From positions 80,660,213 through 80,724,212 of the forward strand of contig NC_030816.1 of the NCBI RefSeq assembly GCF_001704415.2: DNA of 64,000 bases. The letters are read 5' to 3'. Below the pieces are notes generated by a model. The model saw nothing but the letters and a program-made list of their open reading frames with translations, searched no databases and was not told the origin of the DNA. Position numbers and translations under genes: made by a program. The stretch is from Capra hircus (Eukaryota > Chordata > Mammalia > Artiodactyla > Bovidae). Shown here piece by piece: positions 46,980 to 58,232 of this stretch (the stretch's first letter is position 1; each line of letters starts with the position of its first letter).

Positions 46980-47310
46980 CACCACAGTCATTTTGAACAA
47001 ATTTCCTATTATTGCTGAGGACTTGGGTTGTTTCTCATCTTTCGCTATTAGAAACAATGGCACAAAGCATGATCCTGGCTAGATATTATTTTGTACTTTT
47101 AGAAGGTATCAGTAGGAGAGATGCTTAGAAATGCAGTGGCTGGTCAGAGGTAAGCTCATTGAAAATTCTGCTCATTATTACCAAATGTTTCGAAAGGAAC
47201 TTTTCCATTTATATTAGCAGTATATGAGAATTCCTGTTCCTCCACAGCCTCACCAACACATCAGGTCAAACTTTTCAATTATCACCAAGCTGGTGGGAAG
47301 GTTATAATTC
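46980..47310 (-). mobile_element. LINE-1 3' UTR, antisense, right part
   Basis: Resumes the interrupted L1 with a TTGGGTTGTTTCTCATCTTT segment (47024-47043), AGCAGTATATGAGAATTCCT (47216-47235) and a CTCACCAACAC segment. Confidence 0.75.
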
Positions 47311-48369
47311 TGGAATCTAATGAAAGGTGAACTGTACTTTCATAAAAGCCACACTAAGTAATGTTTTATTATTTGGGGTGGTCCTTCTTTCCTTCTTTTC
47401 TTTCTTCCTTTAAATGCCATCGACCCAACTATTTTGTGGTTAGTTATGTGGGTTTAGTTATGTATCCCAAAACCTAAGGCGTTCTGGCTATGGTGAATTA
47501 GATTGGTTTGTGTAGGTAAGAAAGACGAAGAATTGAAAGTCCTGACTGATGGCTGGGTCCTGGACTTCTCCCCTGGGGCCATCTTGGCTCCTGGCCACCC
47601 TCTAGCCTCTGCACCAATACATGCTGGGTCTCCTCGACACTGGGCTGACCTCCAGTGTCTGAGCAACATCTCCACGTTCATTCTCTAACCGCCGGTAGCC
47701 CTCTGGCTGCTGCCTCCCCTGTGGCATGTGGGATGCGGTGGGAAGAGTTTTGGAAGACATGCATGTTAGTACAATAATTAGCAGACTAAGAACAAAATCA
47801 CCTTGAGAGTTGTCACACAGAGGCCCCAGCCAGGGTGACAAGTTTGTGGAAGAGCACATGTTATTTCCAATAAGTTCGATTTTCAATGAATGGGGTCTAG
47901 AAGGATACATCTTCTTCCAGCTTACATTTTTCTCATTTGGACTCTAGTCGTTGAACATGGTTTTGAGTAAACTCCAGGAGCAGGTCTAAAGGTTTTATGG
48001 ACAAAGGGGAGGCTCCTGGTGCTCAGGACTGGAAAAACAGATGCCAGCAGGGAGTCCTGGGTGTTCTGGCATGTCCACCTCTCCATGCTGGAGACAATAC
48101 TCCCGCTCGTGCGAGGCCCCTGCTGCCGATCACGTGGCCACCTTCACTGCGGAATTTTCATACAGAGGCTGCCACAAGCCAGACTAACACTTTTTGAGAC
48201 TATGAAATAAATATATTTTCCCCAAACTTTGAAATGTAAAAAATTTTCAAAACAAAGAAATAAAATCAGATCCTGACAGATTAAAACAAGGCCCAGATGG
48301 CACATCATATCATACTAGCATCTTAAACTGGGATGAAAAAAATTAGAAGTTAAACCAAAGTATCTGAAA
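47311..48369. other. Unique stretch without a gene
   Basis: A CTTT-rich tract at 47384-47412, otherwise unremarkable. Opposed ORFs at 47454-47910 and 47503-47688 show no family features. Confidence 0.5.
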
Positions 48370-48473
48370 TGTTTAGTCGCTCAGTCATGTCTAACTTTGC
48401 GATCCTAAGGACTGTAGCCTACCAGGCCCCTCTGTCCATGGGATTTTCCAGGCAGGAGTACTGGAATGGGTTA
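48370..48473 (-). mobile_element. Bov-A fragment
   Basis: TTTAGTCGCTCAGTCATGTC (48371-48390) to GGCAGGAGTACTGGAATGGG (48451-48470). Only the tail half is present. Confidence 0.9.
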
Positions 48474-48587
48474 TATCAACTCAGCTATGCCTAGCCTAGT
48501 TTTAGATCAATCCCACTAATAATTTTATTCTTTGTAGTCAAAGAATATTTAGTATATATATCTATTTATTTTAATTATCTTGGGACA

Positions 48588-48697
48588 ATGGGCTTCCCTG
48601 GTGGCTCAGATAGTAAAGAATCTGCCTGCAGGAGACATAGGTTCAATCCCTGGGTAAGGAAGCTATCCTGGAGAAGGGAAAGGCAACCTACTCCTGA
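48588..48697 (+). mobile_element. Bov-tA head fragment
   Basis: GGGCTTCCCTGGTGGCTCAG at 48590 through GGAAAGGCAACCTACTCCTG near 48697. Only the tRNA-derived head and the start of the body are present. Confidence 0.92.
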
Positions 48698-49374
48698 GCT
48701 CTCTGAAATTATAGTGAGAAAGATTTTGCAACAGAATATTTTAGTTATAGCACCTTAAAAAAAATCCCAAGTCTATAAAGTGGCCAAACAGTCATTTTTG
48801 CTAGTTAGAGGTTATACGTATTTGTTCCTCTCCACAGAAATCTTATTTTCATGTTGTTCTAGGCATCTCTGATACTGCCAGCTGAAAATTACTGAAACAT
48901 CCGTGATAGCTGTTCTTCTGTCTTGTTACATGGAGCGGAGAACTTTTTTTCATATTGTGCCAAGGCAAAATTCCCCATTTGTGAATTCCCCTTTAGTGAC
49001 CCCAAGGAGGTCATGCTCTGGGACATTCTCCAGCTCCAAGAGAGAGTGCTGATCCTCTGTCTTGCTGCAGGAGGGAGGCTGGCTCGCTTTCTTGTGTCCA
49101 CACCAACCACCATGAAGTGCATTCAGATGAGCAATAATATGATTCCACTGAGTGATCTTCTCAAATCACCACCTACATCCTGCCATGTGGAGGACTCTGC
49201 TTAATTTCCTGAGATTAACATATTGATTACCAAGAATGCATTCTCATGCACAGGGACTCTTTGGCACCTCGGAAACTGTCAGAGGAGCTCAAGTATATCA
49301 GTCACATTGGTACCATGCTGGAGGCAGGGAGGGGATGTTGATGTTGCCCTATGGTCACTCTGACAGGTTCAGAG
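48698..49374. other. Unique stretch without a supported gene
   Basis: Opposed open frames at 48923-49204 (+, 93 codons) and 49122-48889 (-, 77 codons) overlap. Neither is recognised, so this may be chance or an unrecognised pseudogene. Confidence 0.4.
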
Positions 49375-49560
49375 GTCATTCATTCACTCAACAAACACTA
49401 ACGGAGGACCGGGTCCTACATCAGGCCCTGGATATTGTAAAAATGTGGGGGGGCCCTCCTGGAGCACTCAGTCTAGGGGTGGAGACACAAAAATTCACAA
49501 AATTCACAATATAATAAAATAAGGGCCCAAACAGTGATGTCCACATTGGTTTCATAGCTC
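49375..49560 (+). repeat. Ancient mammalian repeat, left part (family not assigned)
   Basis: GTCATTCATTCACTCAACAA (49374-49393), then CCTCCTGGAGCACTCAGTCT (49456-49475), matches a common old repeat that begins with a CATTCATTCAACAAA phrase. It is interrupted by the BovB at 49576. Confidence 0.55.
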
Positions 49561-49575
49561 ACAGGTGTCTGTTCC

Positions 49576-49915
49576 TCTTGTTGTTCTTCAGTCACTAAGT
49601 CATGTCTGACTCTTTTCAGTGCCAGGGACTACAGCACGCCAGGCTTCTCTGTCCTTCACTATCTCTCGGAGTGTGCTCAAACTCAGGCCCACTGAGTTGA
49701 TGATGCCATCCAACCATCCCAACCTCTGTCACTGCCTTTTCCTCCTGCCCTCAGTCTTTCCCAGCATCAGGGTCTTTTCCAATGTGTCAGCTGTTCCCAT
49801 CAGGTGGCCAAGGTACTGGAGCTTCACCTTCAGCATTAGTCCTTCCAATGAATATTCAGGGTCGATTTGCTTTAGAATTGACTGGTTTGATCTCCTTGCT
49901 GTCCAGGGGACTCTC
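49576..49915 (-). mobile_element. BovB LINE 3' fragment
   Basis: Tail complement near CTTCAGTCACTAAGTCATGT (49587-49606), through the coding complement to TTGATCTCCTTGCTGTCCAG (49887-49906). An older, diverged copy. Confidence 0.9.
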
Positions 49916-50560
49916 CCCCTAGGTATTCAGGAATTGTGATCAGGAAGACTTCACAAAGGGAAGCAGCAAATGTAGAGGCAGGGAGGTATGAGGGAGTCTG
50001 GCGGGGCAAGTAGTCAAAAATGTAATTCACAAGGGATGACATCTCAGAGCAGGTGAGCAGTGAGCCAGACCCTGGAGGAAGGCTGGACATGCAGCAGAAA
50101 AAAGTGCACGGAAGGAGGAACCAGCCAGCGTGTATCAGGGCAGAGAGGGTGCCACCTTGGCCAGGCTAAGACTGTCCCCAGGGTCACCAGGGTGAGCTGG
50201 CTGGCCTCAGGGAAGCGGCCCTGAAAGAACAGGAGCAGGTACATCCTCGGGGTCAGGGGCTGGTGGCTCAGAGGAAAAGGTGGTGAAGGGAGAAGAGAAA
50301 GAACAGAAGCTTTGGGCTAGAGTGGCCTCAGGAAGTCAGAGGAGGAGAAAAACAATTCAGAGACTCGAGAGTAGGCACCAGCTGGCTCATTTGTCTCCTT
50401 TTGCACATCAGGAAGTTGGAGTCTCTACCAGTCTCTGTCTTATGCCCTTGAAACTTTCATCCCATCCATGCCCTCCAGGCATTTCATCCCTACTTGTCAC
50501 TTAGAGGAGCTTAGATGATCTGAATAGACCTCCCCCAACTTTAATAAGCTTTTTAAAATG
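49916..50560. other. Right part of the ancient repeat, then unique sequence
   Basis: GATCAGGAAGACTTCACAAA (49939-49958) and following purine-rich text probably continue the repeat interrupted by BovB. From about 50260 nothing is recognised. Confidence 0.4.
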
Positions 50561-50768
50561 GACTTCCCTGGTGGCTCAGTGGTAAAGAACCCGCCTGCCA
50601 ATGCAGGAGATGCAGGTTCGATCCCTGGGTGGGGAAGATGCCCTGGAGAAGGAAATGGCAACCCACTCCAGCTTTCTTGCCTGGGAAGTGCCATGGACAG
50701 AGGAGCCTGGCGGGCTACAGTCCATGGGGTTGCAAAAGAGTCGGAAATGACTGAGCAACTAAACAACA
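50561..50768 (+). mobile_element. Bov-tA SINE
   Basis: Plus-strand copy: GACTTCCCTGGTGGCTCAGT at 50561, B-box-like GGTTCGATCCCTG near 50614, tail GAGTCGGAAATGACTGAGCA and AACAACAAAC end. AACTTTAATAA occurs at 50537-50547 and 50772-50782, but 13 bases separate the left copy from the head. Confidence 0.94.
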
Positions 50769-50782
50769 ACAAACTTTAATAA

Positions 50783-51974
50783 AACAGGAGTAGAATGAAA
50801 ATCAGAGCACTGTGCTTCCGGTTTCAATATACGTATTTCCAGAAGATTGAAACCAAGGAAAGCCAAGAAAAGGCAAGTGGATTTTCCTGGAAGAAATTAG
50901 AAATTGGAGATGAAACTTTCCCAGTGGCCAGCTAAGATTAGAAATAATCTTACATAATCCCTGGAAGGGATTATGAAATAAAACAGAGGCCGGTAGACAA
51001 CTGTCCAGGGGAATGTATCCATGGAAGGTCAGCAGGAAAAGTTACTCTAAAGCGCAACCTTGACCCTAAAATTTTTATGACTTCCATACATTATCTCACA
51101 TTAGTAAGACGGTCTAGCCCAGTGAAGGATACATGTATCAAAGGATACATTGCAACTTGCACCACTATCTTTTCAGATCCTGAGAGATTTCTAGTAACAG
51201 TGTGTCTAGCTATCTCTGGAAGTCTCTGTCTGTGGTTTTTCTCCCTCCCTCTCTGTTTTCTTCTCTCTTTCTGTGTTCTTCCAGTTTCTTTTTTTCTGTC
51301 TTCTTTTCCACAGGACCCACCCCGGAGAAGGCAGATTCTCAAGGCCATGCCCTTACCCATCCTTGCACTGCAGCCAGACCCACGTGACCCTGGACAGCAG
51401 GACAGGGTTCCCTGTGTCCTTCCCTCTGGCTTTAATGCCAGCATTCTTGTAGAGTGGAGCCGGGTCACTGAGCTTCATTATCGCCTCCAAAGCAAAGGTG
51501 TTCCACATCATCCACTCTCCTCTGTAGCCACAAAATCACGGAATGATCTTCGGCCTGGAAACACACCCCCATGCTGTCTCCCCCCGCCTCCCTCTCCCCG
51601 TCAGTGCCTACTTTGACCTCCCAAGGGTCAACGTAACACAGCCATGACAAATCCTGGGATTCCAGCCTTTAGGAAGTGCAAGCGAGGCTCTGCAAGCCTG
51701 AGCATTTCAGATGGAAAGCAAAACTTCTTTAATATTTAGATATGCTTTCCGCCCATTCATATGTTACGCTGTTTCTGAGGTAACAGGATTCTCCAGGAAA
51801 CAGAATTTGTCCCAGAATTCGGACATGACTGAAGCAACTTAGATGCCAATGAACAGGAGAAATGTTTGGCGTTGAGTGGAGTGTAGCTGATTCTTCTGAA
51901 ATCACATGCCAGACACCCATTCTATTTAGAAATTAAAACACTCATGCACACACACACACCCTATTGACCTATTT
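50783..51974. other. Unique stretch with a long polypyrimidine tract
   Basis: Pyrimidines dominate from 51236 to 51313, followed by CAGG, a splice-acceptor-like arrangement without a supported exon. A short Bov-A-tail-like piece may lie near 51820-51845. The frame at 51077-51616 owes its length to the CT-rich tract. Confidence 0.45.
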
Positions 51975-52118
51975 TTTGTGTGTGTATTCAGTCAACTTTG
52001 ACTCTTTGCAACCCCATGGACTGCAGCCTGCCAGGCCCCTCTGTCCATGGGATTTGCCAGGCCAGAATACTGGAGTGGGTTGCCATTTCTTCCTCCAGGG
52101 GATCTTCCCGACCCACTT
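51975..52118 (-). mobile_element. Bov-A/Bov-tA fragment lacking its head
   Basis: GT-rich tail, then the Bov-A complement CCCATGGACTGCAGCCTGCC (52014-52033) to a GGGGATCTTCCCGACCCA segment, where it stops abruptly. Confidence 0.92.
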
Positions 52119-52290
52119 AACCTGTTTACTTCCAGGCAATATGCTAAATGCTTTACATATAGTCTCTCATTTAATTCTTACCCCCCAAAGAATTGTAGTG
52201 TCTCACAAACATTCTGCTGCACAACAAGGTTAAGTAAATGGCAAAACAGCCACAGCCCATAAATGCGGAAATGGGACATGAATCCAGCTT
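52119..52290. mobile_element. MIR-family fragment
   Basis: AATATGCTAAATGCTTTACA (52138-52157) then CTCTCATTTAATTCTTACC (52164-52182) and AAGGTTAAGTAAATGGCAAA (52226-52245) resemble the tail of old MIR-type SINEs. Confidence 0.55.
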
Positions 52291-53329
52291 CTTTTTGCAT
52301 TCAGGAACCCCCCGAGGTAACACTTTTCATGTGGTGGGAAGCAGTTTTCCTGCTTGCCTCCTAGGTTGCCAAGTTAACGAATATATAGAGCCTTAAAAAT
52401 CTTTTTCAATAAGTCATCTTTAAAAATGCCCCTAATCTCTTTGTTTTTTCTCAGAACTCCCCAGTTTGTCTATGTCATCCTCGTAATGATGTGCCCCGAA
52501 CAAAACATAGTGGCCTGGTCTATTTTCATTTCTCAGCCTGTGCAGGATATAAAAAATAAACAGCATATGGTGAAAAGTTAATGAGATTAAAAAAAAATAA
52601 GTTCACTTAAAATAATCCATGGGCTTTTCTACATGTGTTCTTGGTCTGGTTTCAAAAACCACAGGAGTTTTACTATGCTTTAGAAAAGGATGAATATTTG
52701 CATTGTTTCTTTTGGGGTCAGTGGGAAACCAGTCTTCTAGAATCGGCACTAATAATCATGTTGTTTGTAAATAAGTGCTAAACTAGTACAAACCAAGACT
52801 ACTGTGATGTGCCACAGCGTTAAACACACTCAAAGCAGCCCTCCACACCGTCTCCAGTTACAAGTCTCACGCTCACACGATGCTCCTTTAGTCAACAGGA
52901 CCAGTGAAGTCTTACCTTCCCTCTGGCTTTACTACCAGTGTTCTTTCGTAGTGGAGAAGATGGGAAATCAGACAAATAGGTAGACCTGACCTTTTAAGAC
53001 AAACTTCCCACACCTTGAACGAAATAAAAAAAAAAGGAAGTTAGGAATCCTGCCTTTATTTTTAAAGCATAACCATATGAAAATGTATGGTTGCTTGAGC
53101 TACCTCAGTTTTCAGCACTGAAAGAAACAAGTAATTTGAGAATGCATGTAAATAATTGTGTGTGCACATTTGTGTTCAGCCACAAGGTTCTCTCAACAAT
53201 TAAGTGTAGAGCCCACTGCGGGTCCAGGATTGTTCTGTGGAGGATGGAAGAGATTGGAGACAGGGACTTAATGGAATTGGTGATCCCACTAGAGAGACGT
53301 AAGGCCCTTAATAAAATAAAGAATAGCAC
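52291..53329. other. Unique stretch without a gene
   Basis: Nothing named; see the weak duplication with 51420-51460 at 52910-52960. Confidence 0.5.
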
Positions 53330-53465
53330 TAAACACTTCCCTTGTGCCAAGCACTGTGCTCAGAGCTTTGCAGGAATTATTTCGTCTAATCCTCAGAAGC
53401 CCAGAGAAGTAGGTACTATTATTTTCCACAGGAGGAAATCAAGGCTTGAGGGGTTAACTAAACTC
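53330..53465. mobile_element. MIR-family fragment
   Basis: TGTGCCAAGCACTGTGCTCA (53343-53362), TCGTCTAATCCTCAGAAGCC and GTAGGTACTATTATTTTCCA (53409-53428) follow the order of an old MIR-type tail. Confidence 0.7.
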
Positions 53466-53569
53466 TCAAAGGGGTATTGAGAATTATATAAGACACCATA
53501 ACGCACTATCAGTCAAGTGTAGATTTTGTTTTCTACTAAAAAGAAAAAAATCCAAACAAAACAAAGCAA

Positions 53570-53815
53570 AAAAAAATTAGTAGCTTAAACAGAAGTTTAC
53601 TTCTCTCTCTCATAAACCAAGTTTGGAGGTGGAAAGTAACCGAGCCAGCACCACAGCTGTCCTTAAACACATGGGCATACCTACCTCCACGGATCTGGGA
53701 AATGTGTAGATGGTTTTGTTTTTTACAGATGGTCACGTGCCCAGTTAAAAATTGGGGTTTCTCGGACCAAAGGTGAGAACAGATGTTAGATTAGGCAACT
53801 TGGATGTCTGTCACA
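53570..53815. repeat. Ancient dispersed repeat, copy B (family not assigned)
   Basis: TAGTAGCTTAAACAGAAGTT (53579-53598), CACGTGCCCAGTTAAAAATT (53735-53754) and GATGTCTGTCACATG at the end. Same family as 38290-38720. Confidence 0.5.
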
Positions 53816-55016
53816 TGTATGTAAATTGCTGGGCACCAGATAAACACAATAAATGCTAAGTAATAATCATTATGAAACTCAAAGCAGCCCAGAAGTGGCT
53901 TGGTTTATTAAGTACATCTATTTCTGCCTGAAGTTTTCTCTTTTCTAGACTCACGCCCTATCCTTAAATAGGGATGAGTGAGAAGAAGGGAGTGTGTGCT
54001 GGGTGCTCCAAAGGCTGCCTTCTGGGAGCACCAACTCCCAGGGCTGGCCTCTCCTTTTTCTTTTCCAGACACATGAGGTGGTTTGCCCCACGATTTGCAC
54101 CTGTGGAAAGGTGGCAGAAAGTCAGGTCATGACACAAAGCATGGACGCTGCCCAGGCCTGGGTATTTTCCAGCCTGGGCTCCTCCTTTCTTCCAGTGCCC
54201 CATTTCAGGGACTGCAGATGATAGCGCTGGCCTCTCGCAAATGCAGGAGGAGCAGGGCAGTCGTACTGCATAACTCCAGGAGAGAAGCAGCTACACTGGA
54301 CACAGGTGTCCTTTATATCAGTGATGATAAGCACAACAGTCCTTGGCGCTGTGCAAACAGGAGGCTCTGGGAAGGGGGCAAACTGTAACTTATCGGTTGA
54401 GTGTCAACTCATTTGGTTTATTTGTTTCAAAGAGTTTCCCATGGGTCATCTCAACTTTACAAATTCCTAGGTAAGAGAGACAGCTCAGATATCATAAAAC
54501 ATCTACAGTGTATGGATCTGATGAGTTTTTCACAGCTTCTTAAAACTTCTAAGCTGTTTTTAGGCCTAAGATTCTAACAGAGTTGGCTTATCAGAGCGGT
54601 TGGAGGGGTAGGATAGATGGATAGGGTGAAATGGACGGGATGGTGGGGATAAAAGCTGGAGTTTCCAGCTGCTTCATCATTGGTGTGGACCAGGAAGGGG
54701 GGTGGGGTGGGAAGATGGTAAAAGAACGGAGAGGTGGGAACTCGACCTTTCCATTTCCTTACCCCTATATCTAATTGATTACCAAAGTCTATCAATGTTA
54801 TCTCCTTGCCCTCTCTGCCATGGAGGGCCGCTGCAAGCATGCAGGAGACTGTGCAAATTAGACACCCTATTCTCAAGCAGGACTCAATGGATGGCAAGTA
54901 AGGCTCTGGCTGAAGACCTCACTCACATCCTCAGTTGGAAGCCCTTGGTCAGTGAAAAATCCACACATTCTTTATTTTTTTTTTCACACATTCTTAAATT
55001 GTGGACTCTTCGGAAT
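53816..55016. other. Unique stretch without a gene
   Basis: Moderate GC with a G-rich run at 54697-54711 and a T-run at 54971-54981. ORFs up to 107 codons overlap on both strands without family features. Confidence 0.5.
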
Positions 55017-55835
55017 CACTTCAGTTCAGTTGCTCAGTCCCGTCTGACTCTTTGCGACCTCATGAATCGCAGCACACCAGGCCTCCCTGTCCATCACCAG
55101 CTCCCGGAGTTCACGCAGACTCACGTCCATCGAGTCAGTGATGACATCCAGCCATCTCATCCTCTGTCATTCCCTTCTCCTCCTGCCTCCAATCCCTCCC
55201 AGCATCAGAGTCTTTTCCAATGAGCCAACTCTTTGCATGAGGTGGCCAAAGCACTGGAGTTTCAGCTTTAGCATCATTCCCTCCAAAGAAATCCCAGGGC
55301 TGATCTCCTTCAGAATGGACTGGTTGGATCTCCGTGCAGTCCAAGGGACTCTCAAGAGTCTTCTCCAACACCACAGTTCAAAAGCATCAATTCTTCCGCG
55401 CTCAGCCTTCTTCACAGTCCAACTCTCACATCCATACATGACAACTGGAAAAACCATAGCCTTGACTAGATGGACCTTAGCCGGCAAAGTAATGTCTCTG
55501 CTTTTGAATATGCTATCTAGGTTGGTCATAACTTTTCTTCCAAGGAGTAAGCGTCGTTTAATTTCATGGCTGCAATCACCATCTGCAGTGATTTTGGAGT
55601 CCCCCAAAAATAAAGTCTGACACTGTTTCCCCATCTATTTCCCATGAAGTGACGGGACCGGATGCTGTGATCTTTGTTTTCTGAATGTTGAGTTTTAAGC
55701 CAACTTTTTCACTCTCCTCTTTCGCTTTCATCAAGAGGCATTTTAGTTCCTCTTCACTTTCTGCCATAAGGGTGGTGTCATCTGCATATCTGAGGTTATT
55801 GATATTTCTCCCGGCAATCTTGATTCCAGCTTGTA
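55017..55835 (-). mobile_element. BovB LINE, 5'-truncated copy
   Basis: Minus-strand frames 55893-55576 (RYADDTTLMAESEEELKCLL) and 55634-55167 (MVFPVVMYGCESWTVKKAERG, LRVPWTARRSNQSILKEIS) are joined only by a frameshift. The tail is at 55017. The 5' break falls just after the QAGIKIAGRN-coding segment. Confidence 0.95.
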
Positions 55836-56204
55836 CCTCCATCCTCACGGTCCCGCCTGCCTTCTTCCACCTCCACCATCTCTTATCTCTCACATGGAGG
55901 ATGCTCCGTCAAGACAGAGAACTGGAAGAGGAGGCACAAAGGCTCTCAAATTTAGGCTTCGGCGTGGTCGCCAGTTACGGTTATCCCTTTAGTCCTAGAG
56001 ATACAATGACTAGACGGAAAGAAAAGGTGCTGATGCTGCTATTTGTTTTTAGACTTGTGATCCATCAACAGACCACACAGCCTGTGGGGCTCTGTGAAAA
56101 GCACACTTGTACCGCCTCCTATTTTCTAGGCTGTGTATGTTTTTAAAAGTGTAACCATTAAAACAGACTCACTTTAGGATGCTCTTTTATCATTCTTGAG
56201 TGTC
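55836..56204. other. Unique stretch before the CpG island
   Basis: Nothing recognised; CpG sites at 55962-55985 anticipate the island. Confidence 0.5.
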
Positions 56205-56640
56205 CTTATGCACGGGGAGGCTCCGCACTTGAAGGAGGCGGGACTGGATGCCCAGGGCCCGCCCCCAGGCCCACGCCCACTCGCTCCGTCCCCGCCTCTC
56301 TTCCCAGCAGCCCAAGGGCCGCGTGACCACCTGGGTCCCGGGGTCAACCCCCTGGGCGCGGAGGCCCGGCCCGGGTCCCATCGCGCGGCGCTCGGGGGAC
56401 AAGCGCGGGTACAGAAGGGCTGCGGGCGAGTGCGGGGACCGGCCCCGCGCCTCCTGCCGTCCGGGACGCCCTTTCCTTTCCTGCCCGGGTTATTTCTCCT
56501 CGCTCTTCGGGTTTCAGCCACGTTTCCTTCGGGAAGCGTTCCCTGGGGCCCCGGCTTGCGTCAGCGCCTTCGTTCACTTCCCTCCTAGAGCCCTGCGCCT
56601 TTTCCTTCCCAGCGCGTTCTCTGCGCAACTAGACACTTTT
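56205..56640. promoter_or_regulatory. CpG island about 6 kb upstream of ARID1B exon 1
   Basis: A GC-rich block with many CpG dinucleotides (for example the CGCGGCGCTCGGGG run near 56383) and GC-box-like GGCGGG/CCGCCC motifs stands out from AT-rich flanks. Both ends are abrupt. Long open frames here on both strands are explained by the scarcity of stop codons in GC-rich DNA and resemble no protein I know. It may be an alternative or distal ARID1B promoter, a non-coding RNA promoter or an unmethylated enhancer island. Orientation is unknown. Confidence 0.75.
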
Positions 56641-56724
56641 GCGTGGGGTCACTTGATTAGTGGCGAGCTAGTGGACAGAGCTGGAAGTTCCTTTTTTAAA
56701 ATAAAATTCTCAGTGTGGTGGCCG

Positions 56725-56790
56725 CAGAGTCGAGCACAGGGCCGGTGCGGAGTAGGCAGGCCTCGGCAATTATCTGCTGAATGAATGGGG
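56725..56790 (+). mobile_element. Possible L2/MIR 3' tail
   Basis: A GAGCACAGGGCCGGTGCGGA segment (56732-56751) and GCTGAATGAATGGGG resemble the end of L2-type repeats. Weak. Confidence 0.4.
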
Positions 56791-57881
56791 TTGAATCAAG
56801 AAGCCGCCTGCCCAGCTGCTCCTGTGGGTTATCCTTTGGGAGGGAAACCTTTACCCCACGTGGTCCCTGTGAAAAGCAGGTCACCAGGACCACAGACAGA
56901 AGGACAGCCTGGGAGGAGACGTCTGAGGGTCAGACAGACGCCAGGGAGGCCACTCAGTTTTAAGTCCTATAGTAACACGCTACAATGTGAAAATATCCTT
57001 TAAGTTAGGGATAGAAAAAAATATTTATGCTTAACCACTTGGGCATTTCTGGAGGAATGCACTGATAAACAAATTCCCCAGTGAAATTATGTCATTTGGT
57101 GTAAGAACAGCATATAACCAAATCCTTTGGCCCTTAGGAGAACAATCAGATTTGACTGTCAATAATTTACCCTTTAGAGTGCCAACTGATTCTCTTAATG
57201 AATTAGGGACAAGATGAAGATAAAGAGGGTGAAATAAATATCACAAATGCCTTACGTTAATGCACATGAGTTATTTATTATTTGGAGTTTATTGTGCGTG
57301 AAAAGTAGTTTTATTGTAGACATTTATATGTACTAAGAAGCAATTAATCACCAATAACAAAGATTCAGGCCTTCAGATAAGTTGCTAAAATCTTTCCAAT
57401 AAATTGAGATTAGCTCTCTAAATGATTTCCTTTATATTCTTGACTAATACAAAATGACCTTAAATATGTTTACTTTTTGAGTATTTACTTACAAGGAACT
57501 AGAGTGATGTTATCAATAAAGTGCTTTTATTTAAGCAGTACGTTATCAGTAGCCATACAGATGAATATATGACATGATGTAATCATTGGAGAGAATATTA
57601 AAATACACTAGTAGGTGCTCAATAAGCGATTCTGATGATGGCAAACGAGGACAATCCTGGGAATAAACTGAAGAAATGCCATTGAACACACATTTGTCTA
57701 AAAGTTATAGAACATTTCTAAACTAAGCTGTAATAAAAAAATTATTAAACATTCCAAATGTGGACAGTCTAGTATAAGATGCATAGTACAGAGTTCCAAA
57801 ATGTATTAAAGAAATAAACATAATTTATTTCATTGCTGTTACTATGTTTCCAGGGACTTTGGAGAGGCATTGGAGTAGTCA
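56791..57881. other. Repeat-free stretch, candidate conserved non-coding DNA
   Basis: From about 57000 the sequence is CpG-poor, transposon-free and dense in AATTA/TTAAT-type words (for example CAATTAATCACCAATAACAA near 57342-57361). That suits an ancient enhancer, but it is inference from composition. Confidence 0.35.
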
Positions 57882-57892
57882 CTGGTGAACCT

Positions 57893-58024
57893 TGGAGAAG
57901 GAAATGGCAACCCACTCCACTATTCTTGCCTGGAGAATTCCATGGACAGAGGAGCTTGGCGGGTCGCAGTCTATGGTGTCACAGAGTTGGACACGACTGA
58001 GTGACTAACACACACACACACTCT
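57893..58024 (+). mobile_element. Bov-A monomer with (CA)n tail and 11-base target-site duplication
   Basis: GGAGAAGGAAATGGCAACCC (57894-57913) to GACACGACTGAGTGACTAAC, then a CA tail (58008-58020). CTGGTGAACCT is repeated exactly at 57882-57892 and 58025-58035. A single Bov-A unit transposed without a tRNA head. Confidence 0.94.
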
Positions 58025-58232
58025 CTGGTGAACCTGACTTAGGGTTCTGGAAGTCTAGTTTCAGCATTGGGGATTCCTGAATCACTTCAAGCTAGACTGA
58101 GGATTAGGGCTCGTTGCCCAGCCGATGGTAGCCAACAAGGCAGAGCCGCAGGGAATGCTGTTAGGTAGGAAAGTCTGAACTCGCTTCTTTTCTGGCCAGA
58201 TTCTCCCTGACGTTTCACGGCAGCCCTAAGTA

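Noticed and set aside
48889..49204. Opposed 93- and 77-codon frames as a gene or processed pseudogene
   Set aside because: I do not recognise either product, and there is no poly-A or duplication flank to support retrocopying.
56174..56784. Long open frames on both strands in the 56 kb island
   Set aside because: Arg/Pro/Gly-rich products in several overlapping frames are explained by GC composition.
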